Assembly (NCBI RefSeq): GCF_004355005.1
Contig: NZ_SMSJ01000048.1
Location: 1 to 43,410, forward strand
From: Dankookia rubra
Lineage (GTDB): Bacteria > Pseudomonadota > Alphaproteobacteria > Acetobacterales > Acetobacteraceae
Direction: 5' to 3'
DNA: 43,410 bases
Part shown: in pieces, positions 26,061 through 35,159 of the stretch
How the letters are laid out: every line of letters begins with the position of its first letter
Numbering within the stretch: the stretch's first letter is position 1
The notes under the pieces: generated by a model
Told to the model about the DNA's origin: nothing
The model's database searches: none
Seen by the model: the letters and a program-made list of their open reading frames with translations, nothing else
Made by a program: the position numbers and the translations under genes

Positions 26061-27089
26061 GTGCGCATAGTCCTGGCGACCGAAGGCCCGCGGCTCGGCG
26101 CCGGGGCGCTGGCCGACCGGCCGCTGGGCGGGGTCGAGACCGCCTTCGCCCTGCTCGCCGCGGCCTTCGCCCGGCGCGGGCATGACGTGGAACTGCGCGC
26201 CGGGACCGCGCCCGCCGAGACCCGCGACGGGCTGCGCTGGGCGCCGCTGGCCCGAGGGGGCGGCCAGGGCGGCGCGCCGGCCGACCTCGCCATCGCCAAC
26301 CGCCTGCCGCGGCTGTTCCGCGCGCTGCCACGGGGCCGGCGGGTGCTCTGGCTGCACAACCCCGGCAACTACCTGCGCAAGCCGCGCCACCTGCTGCCGC
26401 TGCTGGCCGCCTGGCCGCGCATCGTCACCCTCGGCCCCGCGCATTCCGCCAGCCTGCCGGCCTGGCTGCCGCTGCGCCCGGCCGAGATCCCGCTGGCCCT
26501 GGCGCCGCCCTTCGACGCGCCCGCGGCCCCCAGGGCGCCGCCGCCCCCGGTCGCCATCTTCGCCTCCAACCCGCTGCGCGGGCTCGACTGGCTGCTGGAG
26601 CTTTGGGCCCGGCGGATCCGGCCGGCGCTGCCGCTTGCGGAGTTGCACCTCTATGCCGGTGCCGCCACCTATGGCGGCGACGCGCGCCTGGCCGCCCGCG
26701 CCGCGCCGGTGCTCGCCCGGGCCGCCGGCATGGCGGGGCAGGGCGTCCGCGTCTTCGATCCCCTGCCGCGCCCCGTCCTGGCGGCGCGGCTCAGCGAGGC
26801 CCGCCTGATGCTCTACCGCGGCGATCCCGGCGAGACCTTCTGCCTCGCCCTGGCCGAGGCCCAGGCGAGCGGCCTGCCCGCGGTGGTGACGCCGCTCGGC
26901 GCGGTGGCGGAGCGGGTGGCGGATGGCGTGACCGGCGTGGTCGCCCGCAGCGACGCCGCCGCCGCCGAGGCGGCGATCCGCCTGCTCTCGGACGACGCCG
27001 CCTGGGCCGCCATGCACCGCGCCGCGCTCGCCCGCGGTCCCGGCCCCTCCTGGGACGACGTCGCCGCCCGCTTCGAGGCCCTGGCATGA
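26061..27089 (+). CDS. Glycosyltransferase family 4 (divergent N-terminus)
   Basis: A 342-residue GT-B enzyme. N-terminal PLGGVETAFALLAAAFARRGHDV is the acceptor-domain helix. The donor domain shows VAIFASNPLRGLDWLLELW, ELHLYAGAATYGG, and the GDPGETFCLALAEAQASGLPAVVTPLGAVAERVADGVTGVVA region with the E-x7-E motif (ETFCLALAE). It is related to sugar transferases of lipopolysaccharide synthesis. GTG 26061 is set by the first beta-strand (RIVLATEG); a 22-base gap separates it from the upstream gene. Its stop overlaps the next start (ATGA). Confidence 0.85.
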   Translation: MRIVLATEGPRLGAGALADRPLGGVETAFALLAAAFARRGHDVELRAGTAPAETRDGLRWAPLARGGGQGGAPADLAIANRLPRLFRALPRGRRVLWLHNPGNYLRKPRHLLPLLAAWPRIVTLGPAHSASLPAWLPLRPAEIPLALAPPFDAPAAPRAPPPPVAIFASNPLRGLDWLLELWARRIRPALPLAELHLYAGAATYGGDARLAARAAPVLARAAGMAGQGVRVFDPLPRPVLAARLSEARLMLYRGDPGETFCLALAEAQASGLPAVVTPLGAVAERVADGVTGVVARSDAAAAEAAIRLLSDDAAWAAMHRAALARGPGPSWDDVAARFEALA

Positions 27090-28138
27090 CCGCCACCGCC
27101 CCCTTGCGCATCGCGCATGTGATGGCCGGCGCGGCCATGGGCGGCGCCGAGGCCTTCTACGAACGCCTTGTCCTGGCCCAGCATGCGGCGGGGGAGGAGG
27201 TGCTGGCGGTGATCCGGCGGGAGGCGGGGCGGGCGCAGCGGCTGCGGGACGGCGGCCTGCAGCCGGTGGAGCTGCCCATGGGCGGCTATTTCGACCTGGT
27301 GACCCGGCCGCGGCTCGGCCGGGTGCTGGCCGCCCATGCGCCGCGCGTGGTGGTGGCCTGGGCCAACCGGGCCGGGCGCCATGCCGGGGCAGTGAAGCGG
27401 CGCGGCGCGCCCTGGGCCCTGGTCGGCCGGCTCGGCGGCTACTACGACCTGAAGTACTACCGCCATTGCGACCACCTCGTCGGCAATACGCGGGACCTGC
27501 GCGACTGGATCATCGGCCAGGGCTGGCCCGCCGCGCGCACCCATTTCGTGCCCAATTTCGCGCATGACTTCGCCGGCCTCGCCCCCGCCGCGCTGCCGGC
27601 GCCGGCCGGGGCGCCGAGGCTGCTCGCGCTCGGCCGGCTGCACGCCAACAAGGGGTTCGACGTGCTGCTGCGGGCGCTGGCCCGGCTGCCCGGCGCGCAT
27701 CTGTCGCTCGCCGGGGAGGGGCCGGAGCGCGCCGCGCTGGAAGGCCTGGCGGCGGAACTCGGCCTCGCCGGCCGCGTCGCCTTCCTCGGCTGGCGGCGGG
27801 ATACCGGGGCCTTGCTGAATGCCTGCGACATCTTCGTCTGCCCCTCGCGGCACGAGCCGCTGGGCAACGTGGTGCTGGAAGCCTGGTCCGCCGCCCGCCC
27901 CGTGGTCGCCGCCGCGGCGCAGGGGCCGGTCGAGCTGATCCGCGACGGGGAGACGGGATTGCTGGTGCCGAAGGAAGACCCGGTGGCGCTCGCCGCCGCC
28001 ATCGCCGGGCTGCTGGACGCGCCGGCCCGCGCCGCGGGCCTCGCCGCCGCCGGCCGGGCCGAGTTCGCCCGCGACCATGCCGCGGCGCCGGTGCTGGCGC
28101 GCTGGCGCGAGTTCATCCAAGCCGTGGAGCCGCGCTGA
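27086..28138 (+). CDS. Glycosyltransferase family 4
   Basis: A 350-residue GT-B enzyme. N-terminal RIAHVMAGAAMGGAEAFYERLVLAQ is followed by VVVAWANRAGRHAG. The donor half shows PRLLALGRLHANKGFDVLLRALARL, LSLAGEGPERAALEGLA, VAFLGWRRDT, and the E-x7-E motif in RHEPLGNVVLEAWSAARPVVAAAAQGPVELI. Likely retaining transferase for a cell-surface sugar. Start overlaps the preceding stop by four bases, and its stop shares one base with the asnB-like start (TGATG). Confidence 0.9.
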   Translation: MTATAPLRIAHVMAGAAMGGAEAFYERLVLAQHAAGEEVLAVIRREAGRAQRLRDGGLQPVELPMGGYFDLVTRPRLGRVLAAHAPRVVVAWANRAGRHAGAVKRRGAPWALVGRLGGYYDLKYYRHCDHLVGNTRDLRDWIIGQGWPAARTHFVPNFAHDFAGLAPAALPAPAGAPRLLALGRLHANKGFDVLLRALARLPGAHLSLAGEGPERAALEGLAAELGLAGRVAFLGWRRDTGALLNACDIFVCPSRHEPLGNVVLEAWSAARPVVAAAAQGPVELIRDGETGLLVPKEDPVALAAAIAGLLDAPARAAGLAAAGRAEFARDHAAAPVLARWREFIQAVEPR

Positions 28139-29910
28139 TGTGCGGCCTGGCCGGCCTCGCCCTGCGCCAGGGGCTCACGCCGGACGGCACGGTGCTGGAG
28201 GCGCTGACCCGGGCGCTGGCGCATCGCGGCCCGGACGGCGCCGGGCACCACGTGGCCGGCAGCGTCGCGCTCGCCCATACCAGGCTGGCCATCATCGACC
28301 TCGTCACCGGCGACCAGCCGCTGTTTGCCGGACCCGCCGCGCTGGTCGCCAATGGCGAGGTCTACAACTACCGCGAGCTGCGCGAGGCGAACCAGCTCCG
28401 CTGCGCGACGGCCAGCGACTGCGAGCCGCCGCTGCATCTCTGGCGGCGCGACGGCATCGGCTTTGCCGAGGGGCTGCGCGGCATGTACGCGATCGCCCTG
28501 CAGGACCGCGCGGCGCGGCAGGTGGTGCTGGCGCGCGACCCCTTCGGCATCAAGCCGCTCTATGTCGCGGACGTGCCGGGCGGCATCGCCTTCGCCAGCG
28601 AACCGCAGGCGCTGATCGCCGCCGGGCTGGTGCAGCCGCGCGTGCGCGCCGCGGCGCGGGCCGAGCTGCTGCAGCTGCAATTCACCACCGGCGCCGAAAC
28701 CATCTTCGAGGGCGTCACCCGCGTCCTGCCGGGCGAGACCATCGTCATCGCCGACGGCGCGGTGACCGAGCGGCGCCGCCGCGCCGCGCTGCCCGAGGGC
28801 GGGCCGGAATCGTTCACCGCCGAGCAGGCGCTGGCCCGGCTGGACGCGGCGCTCGAGGAGAGCGTCCTGCTGCACCAGCGCTCGGACGTCCCCTATGGCA
28901 TGTTCCTCTCGGGCGGCATCGACAGCGCCGCGGTGCTGGCGATGATGGCGCGGCTCAATGCCCAGGGGGGAACAAGCCCGGTGCTGGCCTTCACCGCCGG
29001 CTTCGACGTGCCCGGCGCGGCCGACGAGCGCGCCCAGGCGGCGGCGCTGGCGCGATCGGTCGGCGCGCGGCACGTCACCGTCGCCGTCACCGAGGCGATG
29101 GTCTGGCGCGAGCTGCCGAGGATCGTCGCCGCCATGGACGACCCGGCGGCCGACTACGCCATCATCCCGACCTGGTTCCTGGCGCAGCGGGCGCGGCAGG
29201 AGGTGAAGGTGGTGCTCTCCGGCGAGGGCGGCGACGAGCTCTTCGGCGGCTACGGCCGCTACCGCGCGGCGATGCGGCCCTGGTGGCTCGGCGGCAAGGC
29301 GCCGCGCGCGCATGGCAGCTTCGACCGCGTGGATGTCCTGCGCGCGCCGCCGACCGGCTGGCGCGACGGCATCGGCGCGGCGGAGGCGTCGGCGGCCTCG
29401 GCCGGGCGGACGCGGCTGCAGGCGGCGCAGGCCCTCGACATCGCGGACTGGCTGCCGAACGACCTGCTGATCAAGCTCGACCGCTGCCTGATGGCGCATG
29501 GCGTCGAGGGCCGCACGCCGCTGCTCGATTCCGGCGTCGCCGCGGCGGCCTTCCGGCTGCCGGATGCGCTGAAGGTGCAGGGCCACACCGGCAAGTGGCT
29601 GCTGCGGCAATGGCTGGCGCAGCACATGCCGGCAGCGGCGCCCTTCGCGCCGAAGCAGGGCTTCACCGTGCCGGTCGGCGCCTGGATCGAGCGCGTCGGC
29701 GACCGGCTCGGCCCGCTGGTCGCGGCGCAGCCGGGCGTTGCCGAGGTCGCCCGGCCGGACCGGGTGGCGTCGCTGTTCCGCCATGCCGGCGGCGACAAGC
29801 ACAAGGGCTTCGCCGCCTGGCACCTGCTGTTCTACGCGCTCTGGCACCGCCGCCATGTCGAGGGGCGGCGCAGCGAGGGCGACGTGTTCGAGGCGCTGGC
29901 GGCGCGCTGA
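28138..29910 (+). CDS. asnB: Asparagine synthase (glutamine-hydrolysing) family amidotransferase
   Basis: A 590-residue class II glutamine amidotransferase fused to an ATP-pyrophosphatase domain. Cys2 follows the start Met (MCGLAGLAL), RGPDGAG and LVANGEVYNYREL complete the glutaminase part, and the synthetase half has the PP-loop FLSGGIDSAAVLAMM and VVLSGEGGDELFGGYGRYR. It can make asparagine from aspartate. As the last gene of a glycosyltransferase operon it could instead amidate a uronic acid or other carboxylate of the glycan; such AsnB homologues are known in O-antigen clusters. The choice is not resolved by sequence. Confidence 0.92.
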   Translation: MCGLAGLALRQGLTPDGTVLEALTRALAHRGPDGAGHHVAGSVALAHTRLAIIDLVTGDQPLFAGPAALVANGEVYNYRELREANQLRCATASDCEPPLHLWRRDGIGFAEGLRGMYAIALQDRAARQVVLARDPFGIKPLYVADVPGGIAFASEPQALIAAGLVQPRVRAAARAELLQLQFTTGAETIFEGVTRVLPGETIVIADGAVTERRRRAALPEGGPESFTAEQALARLDAALEESVLLHQRSDVPYGMFLSGGIDSAAVLAMMARLNAQGGTSPVLAFTAGFDVPGAADERAQAAALARSVGARHVTVAVTEAMVWRELPRIVAAMDDPAADYAIIPTWFLAQRARQEVKVVLSGEGGDELFGGYGRYRAAMRPWWLGGKAPRAHGSFDRVDVLRAPPTGWRDGIGAAEASAASAGRTRLQAAQALDIADWLPNDLLIKLDRCLMAHGVEGRTPLLDSGVAAAAFRLPDALKVQGHTGKWLLRQWLAQHMPAAAPFAPKQGFTVPVGAWIERVGDRLGPLVAAQPGVAEVARPDRVASLFRHAGGDKHKGFAAWHLLFYALWHRRHVEGRRSEGDVFEALAAR

Positions 29911-29923
29911 GCGCCGCCCGCCC

Positions 29924-30055
29924 TCAGAAGATCTTCTCGATCAGGAACATCAGCACCACGCTGCCGATCGCGCCGGCGCCGACCATCAGGACCGCCCGGT
30001 TGCTCTCGGCGTCGAGCCGCCGGAGATAGTCCGACCTGTTGGTGTCATAGGCCAT
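29924..30055 (-). CDS. Small single-pass membrane protein
   Basis: A 43-residue peptide: a charged N-terminal half (MAYDTNRSDYLRRLDAESN) followed by one hydrophobic helix (AVLMVGAGAIGSVVLMFLIE). The composition of a soluble charged head plus one membrane segment is unlike random frames here and suggests a real gene. It is convergent with asnB (13 bases between stops) and divergent from dihydroorotase. No family was recognised. Confidence 0.6.
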   Translation of the reverse strand: MAYDTNRSDYLRRLDAESNRAVLMVGAGAIGSVVLMFLIEKIF

Positions 30056-30238
30056 GATGCCGCTCCGCTCCGTTGCGCCCGCCGTGGCGCGGGCCGGCGG
30101 GAAAACGTGGCCGTCGCGGCGGCGGTTGCCGGACGGTCCGCCCGCGTCACCGTAGCAGGGCCGAGAGGTGGTTCGCCGCCGCACCGGCCTGGGCTATAGG
30201 CTGGTGGCCGCACTCCCCCGAGGAAGGAACCCCGCCCC

Positions 30239-31567
30239 ATGACCAGCTACGACCTCATCCTGCGCGGCGGCGCCTGCGTGCTGCCCTGGGGCGTCGAGAC
30301 CACCGATGTCGGGGTGCGGGAAGGGCGCATCGCCGCGCTCGGCGACCTGCGCACCGCGCATGCGGCGAACGAGGTCGATTGCCGCGGCCTGCACGTGCTG
30401 CCCGGGCTGATCGACGCGCACGTGCATCTCCGCGACCCCGGCGACCCGGCGGTCGAGGACCTGTCGCACGGCACCAGGGGCGCGCTGCTCGGCGGCCTGA
30501 CCGCGGTCTTCGACATGCCGAACACCGCGCCCTCCATCACCGACCGCGAGCGGCTGGACTGGAAGCGCGGCTATCTCGACGGCCGCGCCTGGGTCGATGT
30601 CGGGATCTATGTCGGCGCTAGCATGCGCAACATCGGCGAGCTGGCCTCGTTGGAACTGCAGCCCAACGTCTGCGCGGTGAAGGTCTTCGCCGGCAGCAGC
30701 ACCGGCGACCTGCTGGTGGCCGACGATGCCTCGCTGGAAGCGGTGATGCGCAGCGGCCGGCGGCGGATCTGCTACCATTCGGAAGACGAGTACCGGCTGC
30801 AGGAGCGGAAGCCGCAATTCACCTCCGGCATGCCGCACCGCAACCACATGGTCTGGCGCGACGTGGAATGCGCCTTCCTCGGCACGCGGCGACTGATGGC
30901 GCTGGCCCGCAGGACCGGGCGTCCCGCGCATATCCTGCACGTCTCGACCGCCGAGGAGCTCGACCACCTCCGCGACTTCCGCGACCTTTGCACGGTGGAG
31001 GTGCTGCTCAACCACCTGACCCAGACCGACGAGGCCTATGACCGGCTCGGCGGCTATGCGGTGATGAACCCGCCGATCCGCGACGAGCGGCACATGCGCG
31101 CCGCCTGGGCCGCGGTGGCGGACGGCACGGTGGACGTGGTCGGGTCCGACCACGCGCCGCACAGCCGCGCGGCGAAGGAGCGCCCCTGGCCGGATTGCGC
31201 CGCGGGGCTGACCGGGGTGCAGACCATCGTGCCGCTGATGCTCGACCATGTCAGCGCCGGGCGGCTCTCGCTCTCGCGCCTCGTCGACCTGATGTGCGCC
31301 GGCCCGGCGCGGGTCTACGGGGCGACGGGGAAGGGGCGGCTGGCCGCCGGCTACGACGCCGACTTCACCATCGTCGACATGAAGAAGCAGCGGACCATCG
31401 AGGAGAGCTGGATCGTCTCCCCCTGCGGCTGGACGCCCTTCGCCGGCCATGCCTGCACCGGCTGGCCGGTGATGGCGATCCTGCGCGGCGAGGTGGCGAT
31501 GCGCGAGGACGAGGTGATCGGCGCGCCGCGCGGGCAGGCGGTGCGCTTCGCCGAGGCGCGGGGGTGA
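30239..31567 (+). CDS. pyrC: Dihydroorotase (class I-like amidohydrolase)
   Basis: A 442-residue amidohydrolase. Metal ligands are visible in GLIDAHVHLRDPG, the carboxylated Lys probably in NVCAVKVFAGSSTGD, later His in HILHVSTAEELDHL, and the Asp ligand in VVGSDHAPHS. PNTAPSI follows the substrate-binding Asn. It forms dihydroorotate from carbamoyl aspartate in pyrimidine synthesis; class I dihydroorotases of this length are monofunctional. Sequence alone does not exclude allantoinase- or dihydropyrimidinase-like activity. GAGGAAGGAAC precedes the ATG. Copy 2 of the dispersed repeat begins three bases after its stop. Confidence 0.88.
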   Translation: MTSYDLILRGGACVLPWGVETTDVGVREGRIAALGDLRTAHAANEVDCRGLHVLPGLIDAHVHLRDPGDPAVEDLSHGTRGALLGGLTAVFDMPNTAPSITDRERLDWKRGYLDGRAWVDVGIYVGASMRNIGELASLELQPNVCAVKVFAGSSTGDLLVADDASLEAVMRSGRRRICYHSEDEYRLQERKPQFTSGMPHRNHMVWRDVECAFLGTRRLMALARRTGRPAHILHVSTAEELDHLRDFRDLCTVEVLLNHLTQTDEAYDRLGGYAVMNPPIRDERHMRAAWAAVADGTVDVVGSDHAPHSRAAKERPWPDCAAGLTGVQTIVPLMLDHVSAGRLSLSRLVDLMCAGPARVYGATGKGRLAAGYDADFTIVDMKKQRTIEESWIVSPCGWTPFAGHACTGWPVMAILRGEVAMREDEVIGAPRGQAVRFAEARG

Positions 31568-31569
31568 CA

Positions 31570-31710
31570 GGAAGGTCGGGGAGGGAAACTGGCATTCCCT
31601 CCCCAAGCCCCGCCCTTCCCGCTTGTGGGGCGGGCGCCGCCGCGCGGAGGGTGCCAGACCCACGAAAATGGATGGGGGGTCCGGGGAGAATACCTTCTCC
31701 CCGGCCTTCC
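31570..31710 (-). repeat. Dispersed ~140 bp repeat, copy 2 (inverted relative to copies 1 and 3)
   Basis: Best-kept ends: GGGGAGGGAA/TTCCCTCCCC hairpin at the left and CCGGGGAGAA/TTCTCCCCGG at the right, with GGAAGG and CCTTCC outermost. It begins three bases after the dihydroorotase stop. The remaining gap to 31785 holds no other feature. Confidence 0.85.
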
Positions 31711-31784
31711 CATCGCGTCCCCGTGTTTTCGCCCTTGCCATGCCCCGGCGCAGTCTGCGGCCGTCACATGGGGAGGACGAACCG

Positions 31785-32213
31785 ATGAGTGGTTCCTACA
31801 AGGGCGCCTGCTTCTGCGGCGCGGTCGAGATCACCGTGACCGGCGCGCCGAACGCCATGGGCTATTGCCATTGCCGGTCCTGCCGGTCCTGGTCGGGCGG
31901 GCCGGTGAATGCCTTCAGCCTCTGGTCGCCGGACGCGGTCAAGGTCACCAAGGGCGCAGAGCACCTGGCGACCTATGCCAAGACCGAGATGAGCCACCGG
32001 CAGTTCTGCAGCAAGTGCGGCGGCCACCTGATGGCGCAGCACCCGCCGCTGCAGATGGTCGACGTCTTCGCCGCCACCATCCCGGAGCTCGACTTCCAGC
32101 CGGCGGTGCACGTCAACTACGGCGAGACGGTGCTCCGCATGAAGGACGGGCTGCCGAAGCTGAAGGACTTCCCGGCCGAGTTCGGCGGCTCGGGCGAGAT
32201 GGCCGCGGAATAG
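31785..32213 (+). CDS. GFA-family (glutathione-dependent formaldehyde-activating-like) protein
   Basis: A 142-residue Zn-binding protein with the Mss4-like fold of the GFA family: CFCGAVEITVTG at the start, YCHCRSCRSWSG, and CSKCGGHLMA. The Cys pairs supply structural and catalytic-type Zn sites. The family name comes from a proposed role in forming S-hydroxymethylglutathione, but most members are uncharacterised. GGGGAGG lies upstream of the ATG. It sits alone between the repeat element and the convergent Fe-S protein gene. Confidence 0.87.
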   Translation: MSGSYKGACFCGAVEITVTGAPNAMGYCHCRSCRSWSGGPVNAFSLWSPDAVKVTKGAEHLATYAKTEMSHRQFCSKCGGHLMAQHPPLQMVDVFAATIPELDFQPAVHVNYGETVLRMKDGLPKLKDFPAEFGGSGEMAAE

Positions 32214-32259
32214 CCGGAGCGGCGTGCCGGACCTCCGCTCCGGCACGCGGCGACCCGCG

Positions 32260-34356
32260 TCAGCTGCCGGGTCGTCCGGCCTTCGCCCGCTCCGCCTCGC
32301 GCCGCCAGTCCTCGGTGGTCTTCACCGCCGGCCGGGCCGGGCCGGCATAGGGGTCCACCTGCGACTGCGTCGCGGCGACGGCGCGGCAATCCTCGCACAT
32401 CTCGAGCACCGCGAGCCGCGCCGGGTCGGCGAACATCCAGTGGCCGGATGTCGTCAGCTTCGCCTTCACCCGGTCGATGCTGCTGCGGGTGCCGAAGGCC
32501 TTCGCGCAGACGGTGCAATGCGCCGGCGGCTCGGCCTTCACCACCACCGGCTGCGCCGCCGTCTCGGCGAAGTTCAGCCGCGGCTCCAGCGTGATCACCT
32601 TCTCCGGGCAGGTCGCGGCGCAAAGGCCGCATTGCACGCAGGCATCCTCGACGAAGCGCAGCTCCGGGCTTTCCGGGTTGGCACTGAAGGCGCCGGTCGG
32701 GCAGACCATGGTGCAGGCGAGGCAGAGCGTGCAGCCCGCGGCCGCGACGCGGGCCAGGCCGAAGGGCGCCTGCTCCGGCATCGGCACGACATCCGGCGCC
32801 GACGGGTCGTGCAGCGCGCCGAGCGCCAGCCGCAGCACCTCCCGCGGCGTGCCGAGGGCGAGGAATTGCGCCGGGGGGGTCGCGCCGCGCAGCGCCAGCG
32901 GCGGGGCCAGCGCCTCGGCCAGGGTGAAGGGATCGTCGGTCTCGATCGCCGCGGCGCGCGGCAGGGCCGCCGCCAGGCCGAGGCCGTCCAGCGCCGCGCC
33001 GGCGTAGTCGAGGTTGCGGAACAGTCCTTCCGTCCCGTGGCCCCGGCGCGCCGGCAGCAGCACCCGCACGCCCGCCGCGCCCCAGGCGAAGGCGGCGAGG
33101 AGGATCGACAGGTCGGCCTGCGCGACCTCGTTCAGCCGCAGCGGCAGGACCCGGGCGGGCAGGCCGTCCCCATGCCGGGCGAGCGCGTCGATCAGCGCCT
33201 CGCCATGGGCGGCGTCGTGCAGCAGCACCACGGCGTCGCGGCCGCCGGCCTCGGCGAAGCCCAGCAGCAGGGCGCGCAGCCGGGCCAGGCTGGTCGCCGG
33301 CGGCGGCAGGGCATAGGTGGCGGCGCCGGTCGGGCAGACCGCGGCGCAGGCGCCGCAGCCGGCGCAGATCTCGGCGGAGATCACCACATGGTCGAGGGCG
33401 CGGCCCGTCGCGACGTCCCGGCCCGGCGCGATCGCCCCGGTCGGGCAGAGGTCGAGGCAGCGCGTGCAGCCCGTCCGCCTGTTGCGGCCATGCGCGCAGA
33501 GCCCGGCCTCGAAGCTGACGAAGCGCGGCTTGTCGAACTCGCCGACCAGCCCGGCGGCCGCGGCGACCGCGCGTTCCACCGCGGCGGGATCGGCCGGGTC
33601 GGCGCGGAGGTAGCCCTGCCGCACCTCGTGCGCCGGAAAGAGCGGCACGCCGCCGGTCAGGTCGAGGATGATGTCGCAGCAGCTCGCGGCCCCGTCCCGC
33701 GCCGGGCCCCAGCGGTAGGCGTCGCGGGAGGCCGGGCTCGGCGCCGCATAGCCGTCCACGGTCACGTCGAAATTGCCGAGCCAGCCGGTCGCGGCGCGCG
33801 CCCGGCCGCGCAGCACGGGGAAGGCGGCGGTGCGGGCGGGGGCGACCGGCTCGGACCCATCCAGCAGCACGGTCAGGTCCAGCCGGTCGGCCAGCCGCCC
33901 GGCCGCGGCGATGGCGCCGGCCTCGCGGCCGAGCACCAGGGTGACGCCCTCGCTCCGCAGCGGCACCAGCGGGACGGGGGGCAGCGGCACCGCCGCGGCG
34001 GCCAGCAGCCCGGCCATCTTCGGCCCGGCCGCCGCGCCCTCCCGCGACCAGCCGGCCTGTTCGCGGACGTTCACGAAGGTGAGCGGCGCCGTGCTGCCGG
34101 CCGCCTCGGCCTCCTGGGCAAAGAGCGGCGCCTCCTGCGTGCAGGCGACGGCGACGGGGCGGCCATCGTCCAGGGCGCCGAGGAAGCGGTCGAGCTGGGC
34201 GCGGCAGAGCTGCTCGGCGGTGCGCAATTCGGTCCCCCGCGCGGCGCAGCCGCGGGCGAGCGCCCGGCCGTCGAGGACCATCGTGTCCTCGCAGCTGCAG
34301 ACGAAGCATATTGTCCCGCGCCCCTCCGGGGCGACAGGGCGGTCCCGCTCGGTCAT
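32260..34356 (-). CDS. Multi-[4Fe-4S] protein of the formate dehydrogenase accessory region
   Basis: A 698-residue iron-sulfur protein. N-terminal CFVCSC (C17, C20, C22) is followed by a Cys-poor region, then four ferredoxin-type clusters: C287/C297/C300/C304, C331/C334/C337/C341, C542/C545/C548/C552 and C573/C576/C579/C583. Between the pairs is an alpha/beta region (residues 355-510). At the C-terminus two CxxC pairs (C614/C617 and C654/C657) look like a zinc or rubredoxin-like site. Homologues are found beside formate dehydrogenase genes in alphaproteobacteria and may carry electrons or aid cofactor assembly. It is divergent from the ligase-like gene, so the two share the 95-base promoter gap. 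Confidence 0.82.
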   Translation of the reverse strand: MTERDRPVAPEGRGTICFVCSCEDTMVLDGRALARGCAARGTELRTAEQLCRAQLDRFLGALDDGRPVAVACTQEAPLFAQEAEAAGSTAPLTFVNVREQAGWSREGAAAGPKMAGLLAAAAVPLPPVPLVPLRSEGVTLVLGREAGAIAAAGRLADRLDLTVLLDGSEPVAPARTAAFPVLRGRARAATGWLGNFDVTVDGYAAPSPASRDAYRWGPARDGAASCCDIILDLTGGVPLFPAHEVRQGYLRADPADPAAVERAVAAAAGLVGEFDKPRFVSFEAGLCAHGRNRRTGCTRCLDLCPTGAIAPGRDVATGRALDHVVISAEICAGCGACAAVCPTGAATYALPPPATSLARLRALLLGFAEAGGRDAVVLLHDAAHGEALIDALARHGDGLPARVLPLRLNEVAQADLSILLAAFAWGAAGVRVLLPARRGHGTEGLFRNLDYAGAALDGLGLAAALPRAAAIETDDPFTLAEALAPPLALRGATPPAQFLALGTPREVLRLALGALHDPSAPDVVPMPEQAPFGLARVAAAGCTLCLACTMVCPTGAFSANPESPELRFVEDACVQCGLCAATCPEKVITLEPRLNFAETAAQPVVVKAEPPAHCTVCAKAFGTRSSIDRVKAKLTTSGHWMFADPARLAVLEMCEDCRAVAATQSQVDPYAGPARPAVKTTEDWRREAERAKAGRPGS

Positions 34357-34451
34357 CCGAACACCATTCTCCTCGGGCCGGCGCCTGGGCGTGGCGGGGC
34401 AGCGCGCATATATGCCGCGCTCCCGCCGCTTGCGACCCATGGCCCGGAGCC

Positions 34452-35147
34452 GTGCCGATTCCCGACCTGCCCGACCTGCCGACCGTCTTCGCTCCCGTCC
34501 CGCTGCGCGAGGGCGGCGATGCCATGGCGCGCGCCATGGCCCTGGCGCCGGAGCGCGGGGCGGGGACGCTGGCCTGGGTGCGCTCCGCCGGCCGGGCCGA
34601 GGCGGCGATGGTGCTGGAGCCGGAGCTGCCGCTCGCCGCCGCCCGCCTCGCCTTCCTGGCCGCCTGCAACGCCCTGGCCGATGCGCTGGCCGCCGAGGGC
34701 CCGCCGGAAATCCCGGTGGAATTCGCCTGGCCCGGCAGGCTGCGGGTCAACGGCGCCGCCTGCGGCGCGGTCCGCCTGGCCGCGCCCCCCGGCTGCGCCG
34801 AGGAGGAGGTGCCCGCCTGGCTGGTCCTGGGGATGGAGGCGCGGATCGCCCTGACCCTGCCGGTCGAGCCGGGGGAGCGGCCCGACCTGACCGGCCTCGC
34901 CGAGGAGGGCTGGGAGGGGCTGAGCGCGGCCGAGCTGACCGCGGGCTGGGCCCGGCACCTCATGGCCAGTCTCGACGACTGGCAGGCGCGCGGCCCGCGC
35001 CGGCTGTCGGAGAACTTCCTGGCGCGGCTGGCCGACGAACGGGAGGTCCCGGGCCAGCGGCGCGGGATCGACCCGGCGACGGGCGACCTGGTGCTGGACC
35101 GGGACGGGGTACGGGCCAGGTGGTCCCTGCGGGAGGCGCTGGCGTGA
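34452..35147 (+). CDS. Biotin/lipoate--protein ligase-like protein (FDH-associated)
   Basis: A 231-residue protein of the biotin/lipoate ligase-like group found with formate dehydrogenase accessory genes. The N-terminal VFAPVPLREGGDAMARAMALAPERGAGTLAWVR and AARLAFLAACNALADAL resemble the ligase core; the WLVLGMEARIALTL segment and a C-terminal RRGIDPATGDLVLDRDGVRARW (DUF4444-like) follow. Key lysine and Gly-rich loop residues of true ligases are not obvious, so enzymatic activity is uncertain. GTG 34452 is chosen by the family N-terminus. Divergent from the Fe-S protein; copy 3 of the repeat follows. Confidence 0.7.
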   Translation: MPIPDLPDLPTVFAPVPLREGGDAMARAMALAPERGAGTLAWVRSAGRAEAAMVLEPELPLAAARLAFLAACNALADALAAEGPPEIPVEFAWPGRLRVNGAACGAVRLAAPPGCAEEEVPAWLVLGMEARIALTLPVEPGERPDLTGLAEEGWEGLSAAELTAGWARHLMASLDDWQARGPRRLSENFLARLADEREVPGQRRGIDPATGDLVLDRDGVRARWSLREALA

Positions 35148-35159
35148 GGGCGGGCCAGC

